A DNA stretch of 64,000 nt from Bacteroides sp. Marseille-P3684 (GTDB taxonomy: Bacteria; Bacteroidota; Bacteroidia; Bacteroidales; Bacteroidaceae): assembly GCF_900291465.1 (NCBI RefSeq), contig NZ_LT985808.1:2792184-2856183 (forward strand), read 5' to 3'. The position numbers and the translations under genes are program-made. This document shows positions 43,595-52,977 of this stretch, in pieces; the first letter of the stretch is position 1, and every line of letters begins with the position of its first letter. The notes under the pieces are model-generated. The model had not been told where the DNA came from. It worked only from the letters and a program-made list of their open reading frames with translations, and made no database searches.

Positions 43595-43806
43595 CTTACA
43601 ATTTAGTATGTCTTTACTTATCGGAATCACTTCACTTCCTCAAAATCAACGGCATCTCTGTATGAGCAACTTGCGTAAACGTGTTGCAAATATAGTGTAA
43701 ACCCGAAAATAAGCATCCATAAGCAACCACAGCTCAGTGATAACCTGAAATAGCATCGTGGAGGTTTTCCCTGAAAGCCGTTGCGTTTTCCTTATGATTG
43801 GGATTT
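43595..43806. other. Intergenic remnant between IS1182 and the RhuM gene
   Basis: 212 bp with no credible gene. A minus-strand -7-like TATATTTG (43687-43694) points toward the IS1182 end, where only a 7-codon frame (MPLILRK) follows. This could be a promoter whose gene has been lost. Confidence 0.4.
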
Positions 43807-44841
43807 TCACTCGTCCTCCGGCACAAAATCAAGTGGCAAAGGAGTATCACCGATAAACCGGTCGAAGTCGGAAGAAAAGTTCTTATCCTGAATAACGCGA
43901 TACTTTTCAAATTCGGCTTCGGCGAATTGCTTGGCAAATTCAGCCGTAATGTGTCCGGCATTGTCCAACACAGCATCACCTCCGGCTTCAAGAATCAGGT
44001 CTATACGCTTCGCCCAATCTTCCATTGTCAGCGGAATATGTCGTTTCGCCATACGTTCCGCCATGTCGAGCACAGCGTTGACGAGCCGCCCCATATCTTC
44101 CAGTTCAGTTTGTTTCAGATAATTCTTGGCTATGCTCACGTCCGGCTTTACGATTTTCCCGTCTGGAGCATTCTCCCATGTGGTCAGTCCCATGTGTTCC
44201 TTCTGTGCATTCGCACGTTCAACAATCAGTTCCGCTGCCGTATGCCTATGCACAGCATAGTGCATTTTGTTCTGTACCTTTTTGTAAAACAGCCGTGTGG
44301 TAGGTGCGCTTTTGTTGTAGTCTATGGCCGTGGCATAGATATCGGTAAGTTTTTGATAGAACCGCCGTTCACTCAAACGTATCTCGCGAATTTCAGCGAG
44401 CAGATGCTCAAAATAATCTTCCCCGATAAACGAACCATTCTCCATTCGCTTTTTGTCAATGACATATCCTCTGATGGCAAACTGGCGAAGCACGTAAGTA
44501 CACCATTGACGAAATTGCGTGGCACGAACGGAATTGACACGGTAGCCTACGGAGATGATGGCATCGAGATTGTAGAACGTAGTATTGTACGTTTTCCCAT
44601 CCTCGGCAGTATGTGCAAATTTTGCACATACTGAATTTTGCTGTAACTCAGAACTATCAAAGATATTTTTCAGATGCTTGGTGATGACCGTTCTGTCAAC
44701 GCCAAACAATTCAGCCATTGCCTTTTGGGTAGCCCAAATGGTTTCGTCCTTATACAATACTTGTATGCCGCCCTCCCTACCTTCGGCAAGGAAGGTAAGG
44801 AATTCTGCCGTGCTGTTCCGTATTTCAAAATTCTTCGCCAC
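43807..44841 (-). CDS. RhuM-family protein
   Basis: A 344-residue protein of the virulence RhuM family, named from a Salmonella pathogenicity-island gene; molecular function unproven. Family wording includes IQVLYKDETIWATQKAMAELFGVDRTVITKHLKNIF (winged-helix/Bro-N-like, about 28-63), YNLDAIISVGYRVNSVRATQFRQW, and LRQFAIRGYVIDKKRM. These genes are usually carried on islands and prophages, in line with the location. A -7 element (TACCTTTG, minus) is at 44872-44879. The protein could act as a DNA-binding or phage-antirepressor-like factor. Confidence 0.88.
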   Translation of the reverse strand: MAKNFEIRNSTAEFLTFLAEGREGGIQVLYKDETIWATQKAMAELFGVDRTVITKHLKNIFDSSELQQNSVCAKFAHTAEDGKTYNTTFYNLDAIISVGYRVNSVRATQFRQWCTYVLRQFAIRGYVIDKKRMENGSFIGEDYFEHLLAEIREIRLSERRFYQKLTDIYATAIDYNKSAPTTRLFYKKVQNKMHYAVHRHTAAELIVERANAQKEHMGLTTWENAPDGKIVKPDVSIAKNYLKQTELEDMGRLVNAVLDMAERMAKRHIPLTMEDWAKRIDLILEAGGDAVLDNAGHITAEFAKQFAEAEFEKYRVIQDKNFSSDFDRFIGDTPLPLDFVPEDE

Positions 44842-44871
44842 GATTCCTTTGGTTATTAATTATCACAAATA

Positions 44872-44879
44872 CAAAGGTA
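44872..44879 (-). promoter_or_regulatory. -7 element for the RhuM-family gene
   Basis: TACCTTTG on the minus strand, 31 bp upstream of the start codon. Confidence 0.55.
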
Positions 44880-44932
44880 TGGAAAATCCTTAGTTTTTTC
44901 TGCCAGTCCGTTAGATTCATATCGGCGAGCCT

Positions 44933-44973
44933 AAAAAAAATGAGGCACAATTTTGCAATCATGCCTCATTTTC
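44933..44973. terminator. Terminator after dnaK
   Basis: ATGAGGCA and TGCCTCAT pair around a 14-nt loop, flanked by eight A residues on one side and TTTTC on the other. Can end dnaK transcription on the minus strand. Confidence 0.8.
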
Positions 44974-44990
44974 ATTATTCATTACGTTAC

Positions 44991-46901
44991 TTATTTCACT
45001 TCTTCAAAGTCTGCATCCTGCACGTTCTCGTCATTCTTGCCACCTTGACCGGCATTGGCAGAACCGGAGTTCTGGGCACCTTGAGCGCCACCCTGGGCAC
45101 CACTCTGAGCATACATCTCAGCGCTGGCAGCCTGGAATGCAGTGTTCAACTCGCTCATGGCAGCATCACAGGCAGCTACGTCCTGAGCCTTGTGAGCATC
45201 TTTCAGCTTCTGAAGAGCAGCTTCAATCGGAGCCTTCTTGTCGGCAGGCAACTTATCGCCCAAGTCCTTCAGCTGATTCTCGGTTGTGAAAATCATGCTG
45301 TCAGCCTGATTGAGCTTATCCACCTTCTCACGCTCTTTCTTGTCAGCCTCAGCGTTTGCTTCAGCCTCAGCCTTCATACGCTCGATTTCATCTTTGCTCA
45401 AACCGGAAGAAGCCTCAATACGGATTGCCTGCTCCTTACCCGTTGCCTTATCCTTGGCAGATACCTTCAAGATACCGTTGGCATCGATATCAAAGGTCAC
45501 CTCAATCTGAGGTACACCACGACGTGCCGGAGCAATACCCGTCAGGTTAAACTGACCGATAGACTTGTTCTGTGCAGCCATCGGACGCTCACCCTGGAGG
45601 ACATGGATGGTCACCTCAGTCTGGTTATCTGCTGCCGTAGAGAAGATTTCACTCTTCTTGCACGGGATAGTCGTGTTCGCATCAATCAACTTGGTCATCA
45701 CACCACCCATGGTCTCGATACCCAAAGTCAACGGAGTGACATCCAGCAAGACCACATCCTTGATTTCATTGGTCAACACGGCACCCTGGATAGCAGCACC
45801 GATGGCAACAACCTCATCCGGGTTCACACCCTTCGAAGGAACTTTGCCAAAGAAGTCCTCAACCAACTTCTGTACGGCAGGGATACGAGAAGAACCACCT
45901 ACCAGGATTACTTCGTCAATGTCCGAAGTGCTCAGACCGGCATCGCTGATGGCCTTCTTACAGGGTTCCAGACAAGCCTGGATCAGGTTATGTGCCAGAG
46001 CCTCAAACTTGGCACGGCTCAAAGTCTTCACCAAGTGCTTGGGCACACCACCTACCGGCATGATGTACGGCAGGTTGATTTCCGTCGTCGTAGAAGAAGA
46101 CAACTCAATCTTCGCTTTCTCGGCAGCCTCCTTCAGACGTTGCATCGCCATCGGGTCCTGAGTCAGGTCGGCACCTTCGTCGTTCTTGAACTCCTGAACC
46201 AACCAGTCAATGATTACCTGGTCGAAGTCATCACCTCCCAGGTGAGTATTACCGTTGGTCGATTTCACTTCGAACACACCGCCGCCAAAGTCAAGGATGG
46301 AAATATCAAACGTACCACCACCCAAGTCGAAGACTGCAATCTTCATATCCTTGTTTGCCTTGTCGACACCGTATGCCAAAGCGGCTGCTGTCGGCTCGTT
46401 CACGATACGTTTCACATCCAGACCGGCAATCTGACCGGCTTCCTTGGTTGCCTGACGTTGTGAATCGGAGAAGTATGCCGGAACCGTGATGACAGCCTCG
46501 GTCACTTCCTGACCCAGGTAATCTTCAGCGGTCTTCTTCATCTTCTGCAGAATCATTGCAGAGATTTCCTGCGGAGTATACAGACGGCCGTCGATGTCGA
46601 CACGCGGCGTGTTGTTGTCGCCTCTCACGACCTTGTAGGGTACACGCGAGATTTCCGTAGCTACCTGATCGTAGGTCTCACCCATGAAACGCTTGATGGA
46701 GTAAACCGTACGGGTCGGGTTTGTGATAGCCTGACGTTTGGCAGGGTCACCGATTTTACGTTCGCCACCGTCAACAAAACCTACGACTGAAGGAGTCGTA
46801 CGCTTGCCTTCGCTGTTGGCGATTACTACAGGTTCGTTGCCTTCAAACACGGCAACACATGAGTTTGTAGTTCCTAAGTCAATACCAATAATCTTTCCCA
46901 T
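44991..46901 (-). CDS. dnaK: Molecular chaperone DnaK (Hsp70)
   Basis: A 636-residue Hsp70 chaperone that folds and protects proteins with DnaJ and GrpE through ATP cycles. The N-terminal [16 protein letters not shown], phosphate-binding [13 protein letters not shown], and [13 protein letters not shown] blocks are intact. The interdomain linker [15 protein letters not shown] leads to the substrate-binding domain and a Gly/Gln-rich, acidic C terminus ([11 protein letters not shown]). Length is typical. dnaJ and grpE are not adjacent. Its upstream region has a small dyad CGAAGC-AAC-GCTTCG at 46945-46959, but no CIRCE element was seen. Confidence 0.97.
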   Translation of the reverse strand: MGKIIGIDLGTTNSCVAVFEGNEPVVIANSEGKRTTPSVVGFVDGGERKIGDPAKRQAITNPTRTVYSIKRFMGETYDQVATEISRVPYKVVRGDNNTPRVDIDGRLYTPQEISAMILQKMKKTAEDYLGQEVTEAVITVPAYFSDSQRQATKEAGQIAGLDVKRIVNEPTAAALAYGVDKANKDMKIAVFDLGGGTFDISILDFGGGVFEVKSTNGNTHLGGDDFDQVIIDWLVQEFKNDEGADLTQDPMAMQRLKEAAEKAKIELSSSTTTEINLPYIMPVGGVPKHLVKTLSRAKFEALAHNLIQACLEPCKKAISDAGLSTSDIDEVILVGGSSRIPAVQKLVEDFFGKVPSKGVNPDEVVAIGAAIQGAVLTNEIKDVVLLDVTPLTLGIETMGGVMTKLIDANTTIPCKKSEIFSTAADNQTEVTIHVLQGERPMAAQNKSIGQFNLTGIAPARRGVPQIEVTFDIDANGILKVSAKDKATGKEQAIRIEASSGLSKDEIERMKAEAEANAEADKKEREKVDKLNQADSMIFTTENQLKDLGDKLPADKKAPIEAALQKLKDAHKAQDVAACDAAMSELNTAFQAASAEMYAQSGAQGGAQGAQNSGSANAGQGGKNDENVQDADFEEVK

Positions 46902-47190
46902 AATTGTATCTTTTTTTATTTATTATTATTCGTGTTAGTATTCTCGAAGCAACGCTTCGCATACTATAAAGCAAACCGCGTGCCAAAACCCGTCCGTCGG
47001 TCAAAAAAGAGCAGCCCGCCTCTATATAAATAAGGTAATAGACGTCCTCCGCCACTCCCACCCGGCAAATGACAGAATACTGACAATACGTCAGGATTCC
47101 AGGCGGCTTTATCTGTCAAAAAGGAAGGAAACAGGCACTTCCCTTACCACCTTTCTCCCGTTTCATGCCCTATGCATGCGAAATAAATAC
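46902..47190. other. Divergent regulatory region between dnaK and the AspT-type transporter
   Basis: Apart from the small dyad at 46945-46959 and the transporter promoter at the right end, nothing distinct was recognised. No heat-shock promoter consensus could be assigned by eye. Confidence 0.4.
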
Positions 47191-47198
47191 TATCTTTG
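47191..47198 (+). promoter_or_regulatory. -7 element for the AspT/YidE-type transporter
   Basis: TATCTTTG fits TAnnTTTG, 38 bp before the start codon. Confidence 0.6.
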
Positions 47199-47236
47199 CA
47201 GCCCCAAACAAAGTAAACTAGATTGCTCCTGTAAGC

Positions 47237-48898
47237 ATGGAATGGATTAGCACTACGATATTGGAACATTCGGCGCTGCAAGCCGTCATCATCATCTCAC
47301 TCATCTCTGCCATTGGACTCGCACTAGGGCGGATCCGTGTTCTCGGCGTATCACTCGGTGTCACTTTCGTATTTTTCATGGGTATCCTGGCAGGACATCT
47401 CGGCATATCCATCGACTCCCAGATGCTCAACTATGCGGAGAGCTTCGGGCTGGTGCTGTTCGTCTATGCACTGGGGCTGCAGGTCGGTCCCGGCTTCTTC
47501 AGCTCCTTCCGTACCGGCGGACTGCGGCTGAACATGATGGCTACCGGCGTCGTGCTGGTCGGCACGGTGATGGCACTGGGGCTCTGCTATTGCACACCGG
47601 TCAACCTGCCCGACATGGTGGGACTCTTGTGTGGGGCAACAACCAACACTCCTGCCCTCGGTGCCGCCCAGCAGGCTCTCAAACAGATGGGAATGGACAG
47701 CAGCGGGGCAGCCTTGGGCTGTGCCGTGACTTATCCGCTCGGAGTGGTCGGCGTCATCTTCGCCCTCATCCTGTTCCGCAAGCTCTTCGTCCGTCAGCAG
47801 GACCTCAACGTACAGGAGAAGGAGGACCACAACCATACCTACATCGCCGCTTATCAGGTGCACAACCCCGGCATCTACGGCAAGAACCTGAAAGAAATCG
47901 CCCAACATACCAACCACAAGTTTGTCATCTCCCGCCTGTGGCGCAACGGCAACGTGTGCATCCCGACCTTCGACACCCGACTGGAGGAAGGCGACCGTCT
48001 GCTGGTCATCACTTCCGACAAGGATGCGCTGGGGCTGACCATCCTCTTCGGTGAACAAGAGAACACCGACTGGAACAAGGAGGACATCGACTGGGACGCC
48101 ATCGACAGCAAGATGGTGTCGAAACGCATCATCGTGACCCGCCCTGAAATCAACGGCAAAAAGCTTGGGTCACTCCGCCTGCGCAATGCCTTCGGCATCA
48201 ACATCACCCGCATTTACCGTTCCGGCATCCAGCTGCTTGCCACCCCGGAACTGGTGTTGCAACTGGGTGACCGCCTGACGGTCGTCGGGGAAGCTCCTGC
48301 CGTCCACAACGTCGAGAAGGTACTCGGCAATGCCGTAAAAAGCCTGAATGAGCCCAACCTCGTGTCCATTTTCATCGGCATCACGCTGGGTCTGCTCCTG
48401 GGTTCCATCCCCATCAGTGTCCCCGGCATCGAACTGCCCGTCAAGCTGGGGCTGGCAGGCGGACCCATCGTGGTGGGCATCCTCATCGGCACCTTCGGAC
48501 CACGCATCCACATGGTCACCTACACCACTCACAGTGCCAACCTGATGCTGCGCGCACTGGGACTTACCATCTACCTGGCATGTCTGGGGCTGGATGCCGG
48601 AGCCCACTTCTTCGAGACGGTCTTCCGCCCGGAAGGACTCCTGTGGGTGGGTATCGGCTTTATCCTGACGTTTGTCCCGGTCATGCTCATGGCATTTGCC
48701 GCCTTCAAACTGTGGAAACTGGACTTCGGTTCCGTGGCAGGCATGCTCTGCGGAAGCATGGCAAACCCCATGGCGCTCAACTATGCCAATGACACCATCC
48801 CCGGCGACAACCCTGCCGTGTCCTACGCCACGGTCTACCCCTTCTGCATGTTCCTGCGGGTCATCATCGCCCAGCTGCTCCTGATGAGCTTCCTCTGA
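47237..48898 (+). CDS. AspT/YidE-type membrane transporter with RCK_C domains
   Basis: A 553-residue integral membrane protein of the aspartate:alanine exchanger family. An N-terminal membrane half (about 1-175, with ITLGVTF-like VSLGVTFVFFMGILAGHLG and GLLCGATTNTPALGAAQ) is followed by two TrkA-C/RCK_C cytosolic domains (about 200-365; EGDRLLVITS and LGDRLTVVGE are typical endings). A second membrane half (about 370-553) carries the matching GSMANPMALNYAND motif. The duplicated Gly-rich re-entrant motifs support a two-repeat carrier. Substrate unknown. Confidence 0.9.
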   Translation: MEWISTTILEHSALQAVIIISLISAIGLALGRIRVLGVSLGVTFVFFMGILAGHLGISIDSQMLNYAESFGLVLFVYALGLQVGPGFFSSFRTGGLRLNMMATGVVLVGTVMALGLCYCTPVNLPDMVGLLCGATTNTPALGAAQQALKQMGMDSSGAALGCAVTYPLGVVGVIFALILFRKLFVRQQDLNVQEKEDHNHTYIAAYQVHNPGIYGKNLKEIAQHTNHKFVISRLWRNGNVCIPTFDTRLEEGDRLLVITSDKDALGLTILFGEQENTDWNKEDIDWDAIDSKMVSKRIIVTRPEINGKKLGSLRLRNAFGINITRIYRSGIQLLATPELVLQLGDRLTVVGEAPAVHNVEKVLGNAVKSLNEPNLVSIFIGITLGLLLGSIPISVPGIELPVKLGLAGGPIVVGILIGTFGPRIHMVTYTTHSANLMLRALGLTIYLACLGLDAGAHFFETVFRPEGLLWVGIGFILTFVPVMLMAFAAFKLWKLDFGSVAGMLCGSMANPMALNYANDTIPGDNPAVSYATVYPFCMFLRVIIAQLLLMSFL

Positions 48899-49064
48899 CG
48901 GAAGAGAACCCGGCGAATGCCCATTCGTCAAAAAGACAGCCCGCAACCCTTTTTGCTTGACAAAATACCCCGATTCGCATTTTCCTGCGAACTCATATCC
49001 GACGCGATTCCGATAAACCAGAGCGGAAATGCTAAATCCAATTAACATTGGAGGCGAAAACAGC
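48899..49064. other. Intergenic spacer before the 430-bp repeat, copy 2
   Basis: 166 bp downstream of the transporter gene in which no gene, dyad or promoter was recognised. Confidence 0.4.
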
Positions 49065-49492
49065 CTTTCATTTTAGAAAACTATACATTTCATTTTCGGA
49101 AAACAGACAAAACGTGCCCGGAACAATATTGTTTCGCGAGCCAAACAATATTGTTTGCCGCGTCAAACACATTAGTTTCATCGCCCAAACACTATTGTTT
49201 CACGCCCGGAAGTCAAATCTTTGGAAAATGGAAGTAATAAATTCGGAGTTTCACTCTCCAGAAGGTGTGCCGTGTCAACAAATCGGAAGGTTTCAGAAAG
49301 CATGGAATTCCGCGTGTCAGGCATCCGTCATGAAAAGTGGAGCCCCCCTATCCTCTCACTAGGATAGCATTCATCGTCCATCCGCAGCAAAGTGTATTTT
49401 GCGAATCGCCTGAGAAGGGCCTCGGAATCCACCAACTCGTATTTCGGTGCAAGGAAAGGCACTATGGGACCCTTCGTTTGACATTTTGTCAA
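49065..49492 (-). repeat. 430-bp intergenic repeat, copy 2 (inverted relative to copy 1)
   Basis: The reverse-complement counterpart of 4647-5075. It begins with the conserved tail (CCTTTCATTTTAGAAAAC), then the four-unit array (49121-49200), a 276-bp body, and ends at the dyad TTTGACATTTTGTCAA (49477-49492). Roughly four of five bases match by eye. Body length is kept while many bases have changed, which suggests age and constraint. It lies between the transporter and the phosphate transporter genes. Confidence 0.85.
49121..49200. repeat. Four-unit palindrome array, exact 22-bp period (copy 2)
   Basis: Units start at 49121, 49143, 49165 and 49187: GAACAATATTGTTT, AAACAATATTGTTT (a perfect palindrome), AAACACATTAGTTT and AAACACTATTGTTT, with 8-bp GC-rich spacers. 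Unit number and spacing equal those of copy 1 although individual bases differ. Confidence 0.85.
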
Positions 49493-49610
49493 TCGGGAGA
49501 AAAGTGGCGTCCGCCTGACACACCGGAAGCGGCAAACCCCGAAAAGAATGGAAACGTCAGTCCTTTTCCATTTCCCAGCTGACGGGAACTTATTGTAAAT
49601 CCCCCTCCTA

Positions 49611-49648
49611 TGTAACAAAAACTGTAACACGAATGTAATATATGTAAC
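49611..49648 (+). promoter_or_regulatory. Candidate Pho-box: TGTAAC direct repeats upstream of the phosphate transporter
   Basis: TGTAAC at 49611, 49623 and 49643 and TGTAAT at 49634, with start-to-start spacings of 12, 11 and 9 bp, end 25 bp before the -7 element. Direct hexamers at about 11-bp spacing are the form bound by PhoB/PhoP regulators. Confidence 0.5.
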
Positions 49649-49672
49649 ATTGTTTGTTGCCTGGGGATGGTA

Positions 49673-49680
49673 TATCTTTG
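49673..49680 (+). promoter_or_regulatory. -7 element for the PiT transporter
   Basis: TATCTTTG, 33 bp before the start codon. Confidence 0.6.
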
Positions 49681-49712
49681 CAGCGTGATTCTTATAACTA
49701 CTTAAAATCTTT

Positions 49713-51965
49713 ATGGAAACAATTTATTTAGGACTAGTCATTTTCCTATTCATGCTGGCTGTCTTTGACCTGTGGGTGGGAGTCAGCAACGATGCGGTCA
49801 ACTTCCTCAACTCCGCCATCGGTGCCAAAGCCGCCAAGTTCAGGACCATCATGATTATCGCTGCCATCGGAATCTTCTGTGGAGCGACCATGAGCAGCGG
49901 CATGATGGACATCGCGAGACACGGCATTTTCAGGCCGGAGCAGTTCTTCTTCGACGAGCTGATGTGTATCTTCCTCGCCGTCATGGTGACCGACATTATC
50001 CTGCTGGATATCTTCAACTCCCTCGGTCTGCCGACTTCAACCACCGTATCCATGGTCTTCTCCCTGTTGGGAGGTACTTCCGGGTTGACCATCGTCAAGC
50101 TCGCCCATGACACGACAGGACTCAGCATCGCTGACCTGATGAACACCGAAAAAGCGCTCTCCGTCATCATCGCCATCTTCGTTTCTGTGGCAATCGCCTT
50201 CTTCTTCGGGACAATCGTCCAATTCCTCTCCCGTCTCCTCTTTACCTTTAATTATAAATCACACCTCAAATGGAAAATCGGCCTCTTCGGAGGTGTCGCT
50301 GCCACAGCCATCTGCTACTTCATGCTGGTGAAAGGCATCCGCGACATGAGCTTCATGACCGATGACATGCGTGCCTACATCGACGGTCACGGCACGACCT
50401 TCATCGTCGGGGGACTGATTATCTTCACGGTGCTGATGCAGATTCTCCACTGGCTGAAGGTCGATGTCTTCAAGGTGGTGGTCCTGCTGGGAACCTTTGC
50501 ACTGGCCATGTCGTTCGCCGGCAATGACCTGGTGAACTTCATCGGTGTGCCTTTGGCAGGATTCTCCTCCTACCAGGACTACATGGCTGCCGGCGGAGGA
50601 GACGTGACCCAGCACATGATGGGAGCGCTCAACGAGTCGGCACATACGCCTGTCTACTTCCTGGCAGCTGCCGGCATCGTGATGGTCATTTCACTGATGA
50701 CCTCCAAGAAAGCACACAACGTGGTAAAAACATCCGTTGACCTGGCACGTCAGGATGTCGGCGACGAGATGTTCGGGTCTTCACGCATGGCACGTTCCAT
50801 CGTCCGCACGACCATGAACGCCTTCAACAGCGTGATGAGCATCACGCCGATGCCCGTCCGCAACTGGGTGCGCAAGCGTTTCAATCAGGATGAGATTATC
50901 CTGGCCAACGGAGCCGCCTTCGACATGGTGCGCGCTTCGGTCAACCTGGTGCTTGCCGGTCTGCTCATCGCCGTGGGAACCTCGCTGAAGCTCCCGTTGT
51001 CAACCACCTACGTGGCCTTCATGGTTGCCATGGGTTCGTCACTTGCCGACCGTGCCTGGGGACGTGAGAGCGCCGTGTTCCGCATCACCGGTGTGCTGTC
51101 AGTCATCGGCGGATGGTTCATCACGGCAGGTGCCGCCTTCCTGCTCTGCTTCACCATCACGCTCATCATGTACTTCGGCGGTGCAGTTGCCATCGTCATC
51201 ATGATTGCCATCGCCATCGCCCGACTGGTCTACAGCCACAAGAAATACAACAAGAAGATGAAGGCAGAGACTTCCGACGACCTCTTCCGTCAGATTGTAG
51301 CCTCGAAAGACAAGAAGGAGACCTGGTCGCTGCTTTGCCAGCACATCGCCGACAACCAGTCGCTCTATCTGACCTTCGTCATCGACACCTATACCCAGAT
51401 TACCGACGGTTTTGTCAACGACGACCTGCGTACCCTGCGTCGTGCCGACAGCGCCTTGCGCACGGAAAAGGGAGCGCTGAAGAAGATGCGTCGGAAAGAG
51501 ATGGTGGGTCTCCAGCGCATCGACAAGGACATCGCCATCGAGAAGAACACCTGGTTCCACCTGGGCAGCAACAGCTGTCAGCAGATCATGTACTGCCTGC
51601 GCCGTATCTGTGAGCCATGTGAAGAGCACGTGGACAACAACTTCAAGCCCATGCCCATGGAACTGGTGAAAGAGTTCATCCCCTTGCGCGACACCCTCGT
51701 ATACCTGCTGAAACGGACACACACTGTCATCTCTGAAGGCAAGTACAACGAAGTGGATGAAATCCGCGCCGAATGCGACCGCCTGAAGGAATCGCTTTCA
51801 CGCACCCGCAAGTTGCAGATGAACCGCATGCAGGATGTGAAAAACAATCTTGCCGTCTCCTATGTTTACCTGAACATCCTGCAGGAGACCCAGGAGCTCG
51901 TCAGCTCGTTGCGCCACCTGCTGCGTGCAACCCGCCGTTTCCAGACCAACGAATACGATGCCTGA
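49713..51965 (+). CDS. PiT-family inorganic phosphate transporter with PhoU-like C-terminal domain
   Basis: A 750-residue cation-coupled phosphate carrier. The PiT signature occurs twice: WVGVSNDAVNFLNSAIGAKA near residue 23 and MSFAGNDLVNFIGVPLAGF near 270, with LGLPTSTTVSMVFSLLGG and KLPLSTTYVAFMVAMGSSL also diagnostic. After the last helix and a Lys-rich stretch (SHKKYNKKMK, about 510), a roughly 230-residue helical cytosolic tail resembles PhoU/DUF47 domains. It would join carrier and regulator in one chain. TGTAAC direct repeats upstream suggest phosphate control. Confidence 0.92.
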   Translation: METIYLGLVIFLFMLAVFDLWVGVSNDAVNFLNSAIGAKAAKFRTIMIIAAIGIFCGATMSSGMMDIARHGIFRPEQFFFDELMCIFLAVMVTDIILLDIFNSLGLPTSTTVSMVFSLLGGTSGLTIVKLAHDTTGLSIADLMNTEKALSVIIAIFVSVAIAFFFGTIVQFLSRLLFTFNYKSHLKWKIGLFGGVAATAICYFMLVKGIRDMSFMTDDMRAYIDGHGTTFIVGGLIIFTVLMQILHWLKVDVFKVVVLLGTFALAMSFAGNDLVNFIGVPLAGFSSYQDYMAAGGGDVTQHMMGALNESAHTPVYFLAAAGIVMVISLMTSKKAHNVVKTSVDLARQDVGDEMFGSSRMARSIVRTTMNAFNSVMSITPMPVRNWVRKRFNQDEIILANGAAFDMVRASVNLVLAGLLIAVGTSLKLPLSTTYVAFMVAMGSSLADRAWGRESAVFRITGVLSVIGGWFITAGAAFLLCFTITLIMYFGGAVAIVIMIAIAIARLVYSHKKYNKKMKAETSDDLFRQIVASKDKKETWSLLCQHIADNQSLYLTFVIDTYTQITDGFVNDDLRTLRRADSALRTEKGALKKMRRKEMVGLQRIDKDIAIEKNTWFHLGSNSCQQIMYCLRRICEPCEEHVDNNFKPMPMELVKEFIPLRDTLVYLLKRTHTVISEGKYNEVDEIRAECDRLKESLSRTRKLQMNRMQDVKNNLAVSYVYLNILQETQELVSSLRHLLRATRRFQTNEYDA

Positions 51966-52000
51966 TGTGAAATAAGGAACATTTGTTTAACTTCAAGAAT

Positions 52001-52044
52001 ACCGGTCTTTCGCTGCCTCGTGCAGTGGAGGCCGGTTTCTTTTT
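52001..52044 (+). terminator. Terminator after the phosphate transporter
   Basis: ACCGG and CCGGT close an imperfect hairpin with an inner CTGC/GCAG stem, followed by TTCTTTTT. Confidence 0.65.
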
Positions 52045-52120
52045 ACACGGACGCCGGTTCTCCGGACCTCTCCCGGCATACAAATCCTCCCGTTCCTAAT
52101 GGAAGTTGGACATTTATACG

Positions 52121-52128
52121 TACTTTTG
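52121..52128 (+). promoter_or_regulatory. -7 element for the esterase
   Basis: TACTTTTG fits TAnnTTTG, 19 bp before the ATG at 52148. Confidence 0.55.
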
Positions 52129-52147
52129 TCACGAAAAAACAAAGACA

Positions 52148-52960
52148 ATGAAACAACTTAGCTGGATTTTACTGTTATTCCTGGGACTGGGCACAGCCGT
52201 CCAGGCTGCCAAGGTAGACACATTGAAAGTGTTTAGTGAAAAAATGAAGCGGAACATCCGCGTGTTGGTCTTCGTACCGGATGGAGACGGCAAGGTGCCC
52301 ACACTCTATCTGCTGCACGGATATGGCGGCGACGAACGGAGTTGGTCGGGCATCACCGACTTGAAGCAGATGGCGGATGACAACCACCTGCTCATCGTCT
52401 GTCCCAACGGCGACCGCAGCTGGTATTGGGACAGTCCGCTGCATCCCGAAGTACAGTTCGAAACGTTCGTCTCGAAAGAACTCCCGGCATACATCGATGC
52501 CCACTACCCTACTTATGCCCGCCGTGAGGGTCGTGCCGTGACCGGATTCAGCATGGGCGGCCACGGAGCCATGTGGAACGCCTTGCGCCATCCCGAAACG
52601 TTTGGAGCCGCAGGCAGCACCAGCGGAGGTCTGGACATCCGCCCCTTCCCCAACAACTGGGAGATGCAGACGCAGCTGGGTTCACCCGCCGAATATCCGC
52701 AAAACTGGGAGAACTACACCGTCTACAATTCCCTTGATGCCTTCCTGGGCAGACAGACGGCTCTCATCATCGATTGCGGTTACAGTGACTTCTTCTACCA
52801 GGTCAACCAGAATGTACACCACCGCCTGCGCGAACTGAACATTGCCCACGACTTTTACGTACGTCCCGGTGGCCACACGGGTACTTATTGGGCAAATGCC
52901 ATCCATTATCAGGTTCTTTTCTTCGTACGCCACTTCCGGGAAGCCGGACTGGAGTTCTGA
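52148..52960 (+). CDS. Secreted alpha/beta-hydrolase esterase
   Basis: A 270-residue protein with a signal peptide (MKQLSWILLLFLGLGTAVQA) and an esterase-D-like alpha/beta-hydrolase fold. The oxyanion region is YLLHGYGGDERSW (about 56-68). The nucleophile elbow is GFSMGGHGAM (Ser near residue 139), an acidic residue is in IDCGYSDFF, and the final His is in RPGGHTGTYW. It resembles the carbohydrate-esterase-1-like and S-formylglutathione-hydrolase branches. Export suggests an ester on an external polymer or ligand; substrate unknown. The start was chosen for the signal peptide. Confidence 0.87.
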   Translation: MKQLSWILLLFLGLGTAVQAAKVDTLKVFSEKMKRNIRVLVFVPDGDGKVPTLYLLHGYGGDERSWSGITDLKQMADDNHLLIVCPNGDRSWYWDSPLHPEVQFETFVSKELPAYIDAHYPTYARREGRAVTGFSMGGHGAMWNALRHPETFGAAGSTSGGLDIRPFPNNWEMQTQLGSPAEYPQNWENYTVYNSLDAFLGRQTALIIDCGYSDFFYQVNQNVHHRLRELNIAHDFYVRPGGHTGTYWANAIHYQVLFFVRHFREAGLEF

Positions 52961-52977
52961 GGGAGAATGGACTCACA

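Noticed and set aside
43734-43991. 85-codon minus-strand frame overlapping the end of the RhuM gene
   Set aside because: It is mostly an out-of-frame shadow of the RhuM gene and has no recognisable sequence.
44940-46463. 507-codon plus-strand frame opposite dnaK
   Set aside because: It is antisense to dnaK, and no promoter or family resemblance was seen.
46945-46959. CIRCE heat-shock operator upstream of dnaK
   Set aside because: CGAAGC-AAC-GCTTCG is a dyad but has neither the CIRCE wording (TTAGCACTC-N9-GAGTGCTAA) nor its spacing.
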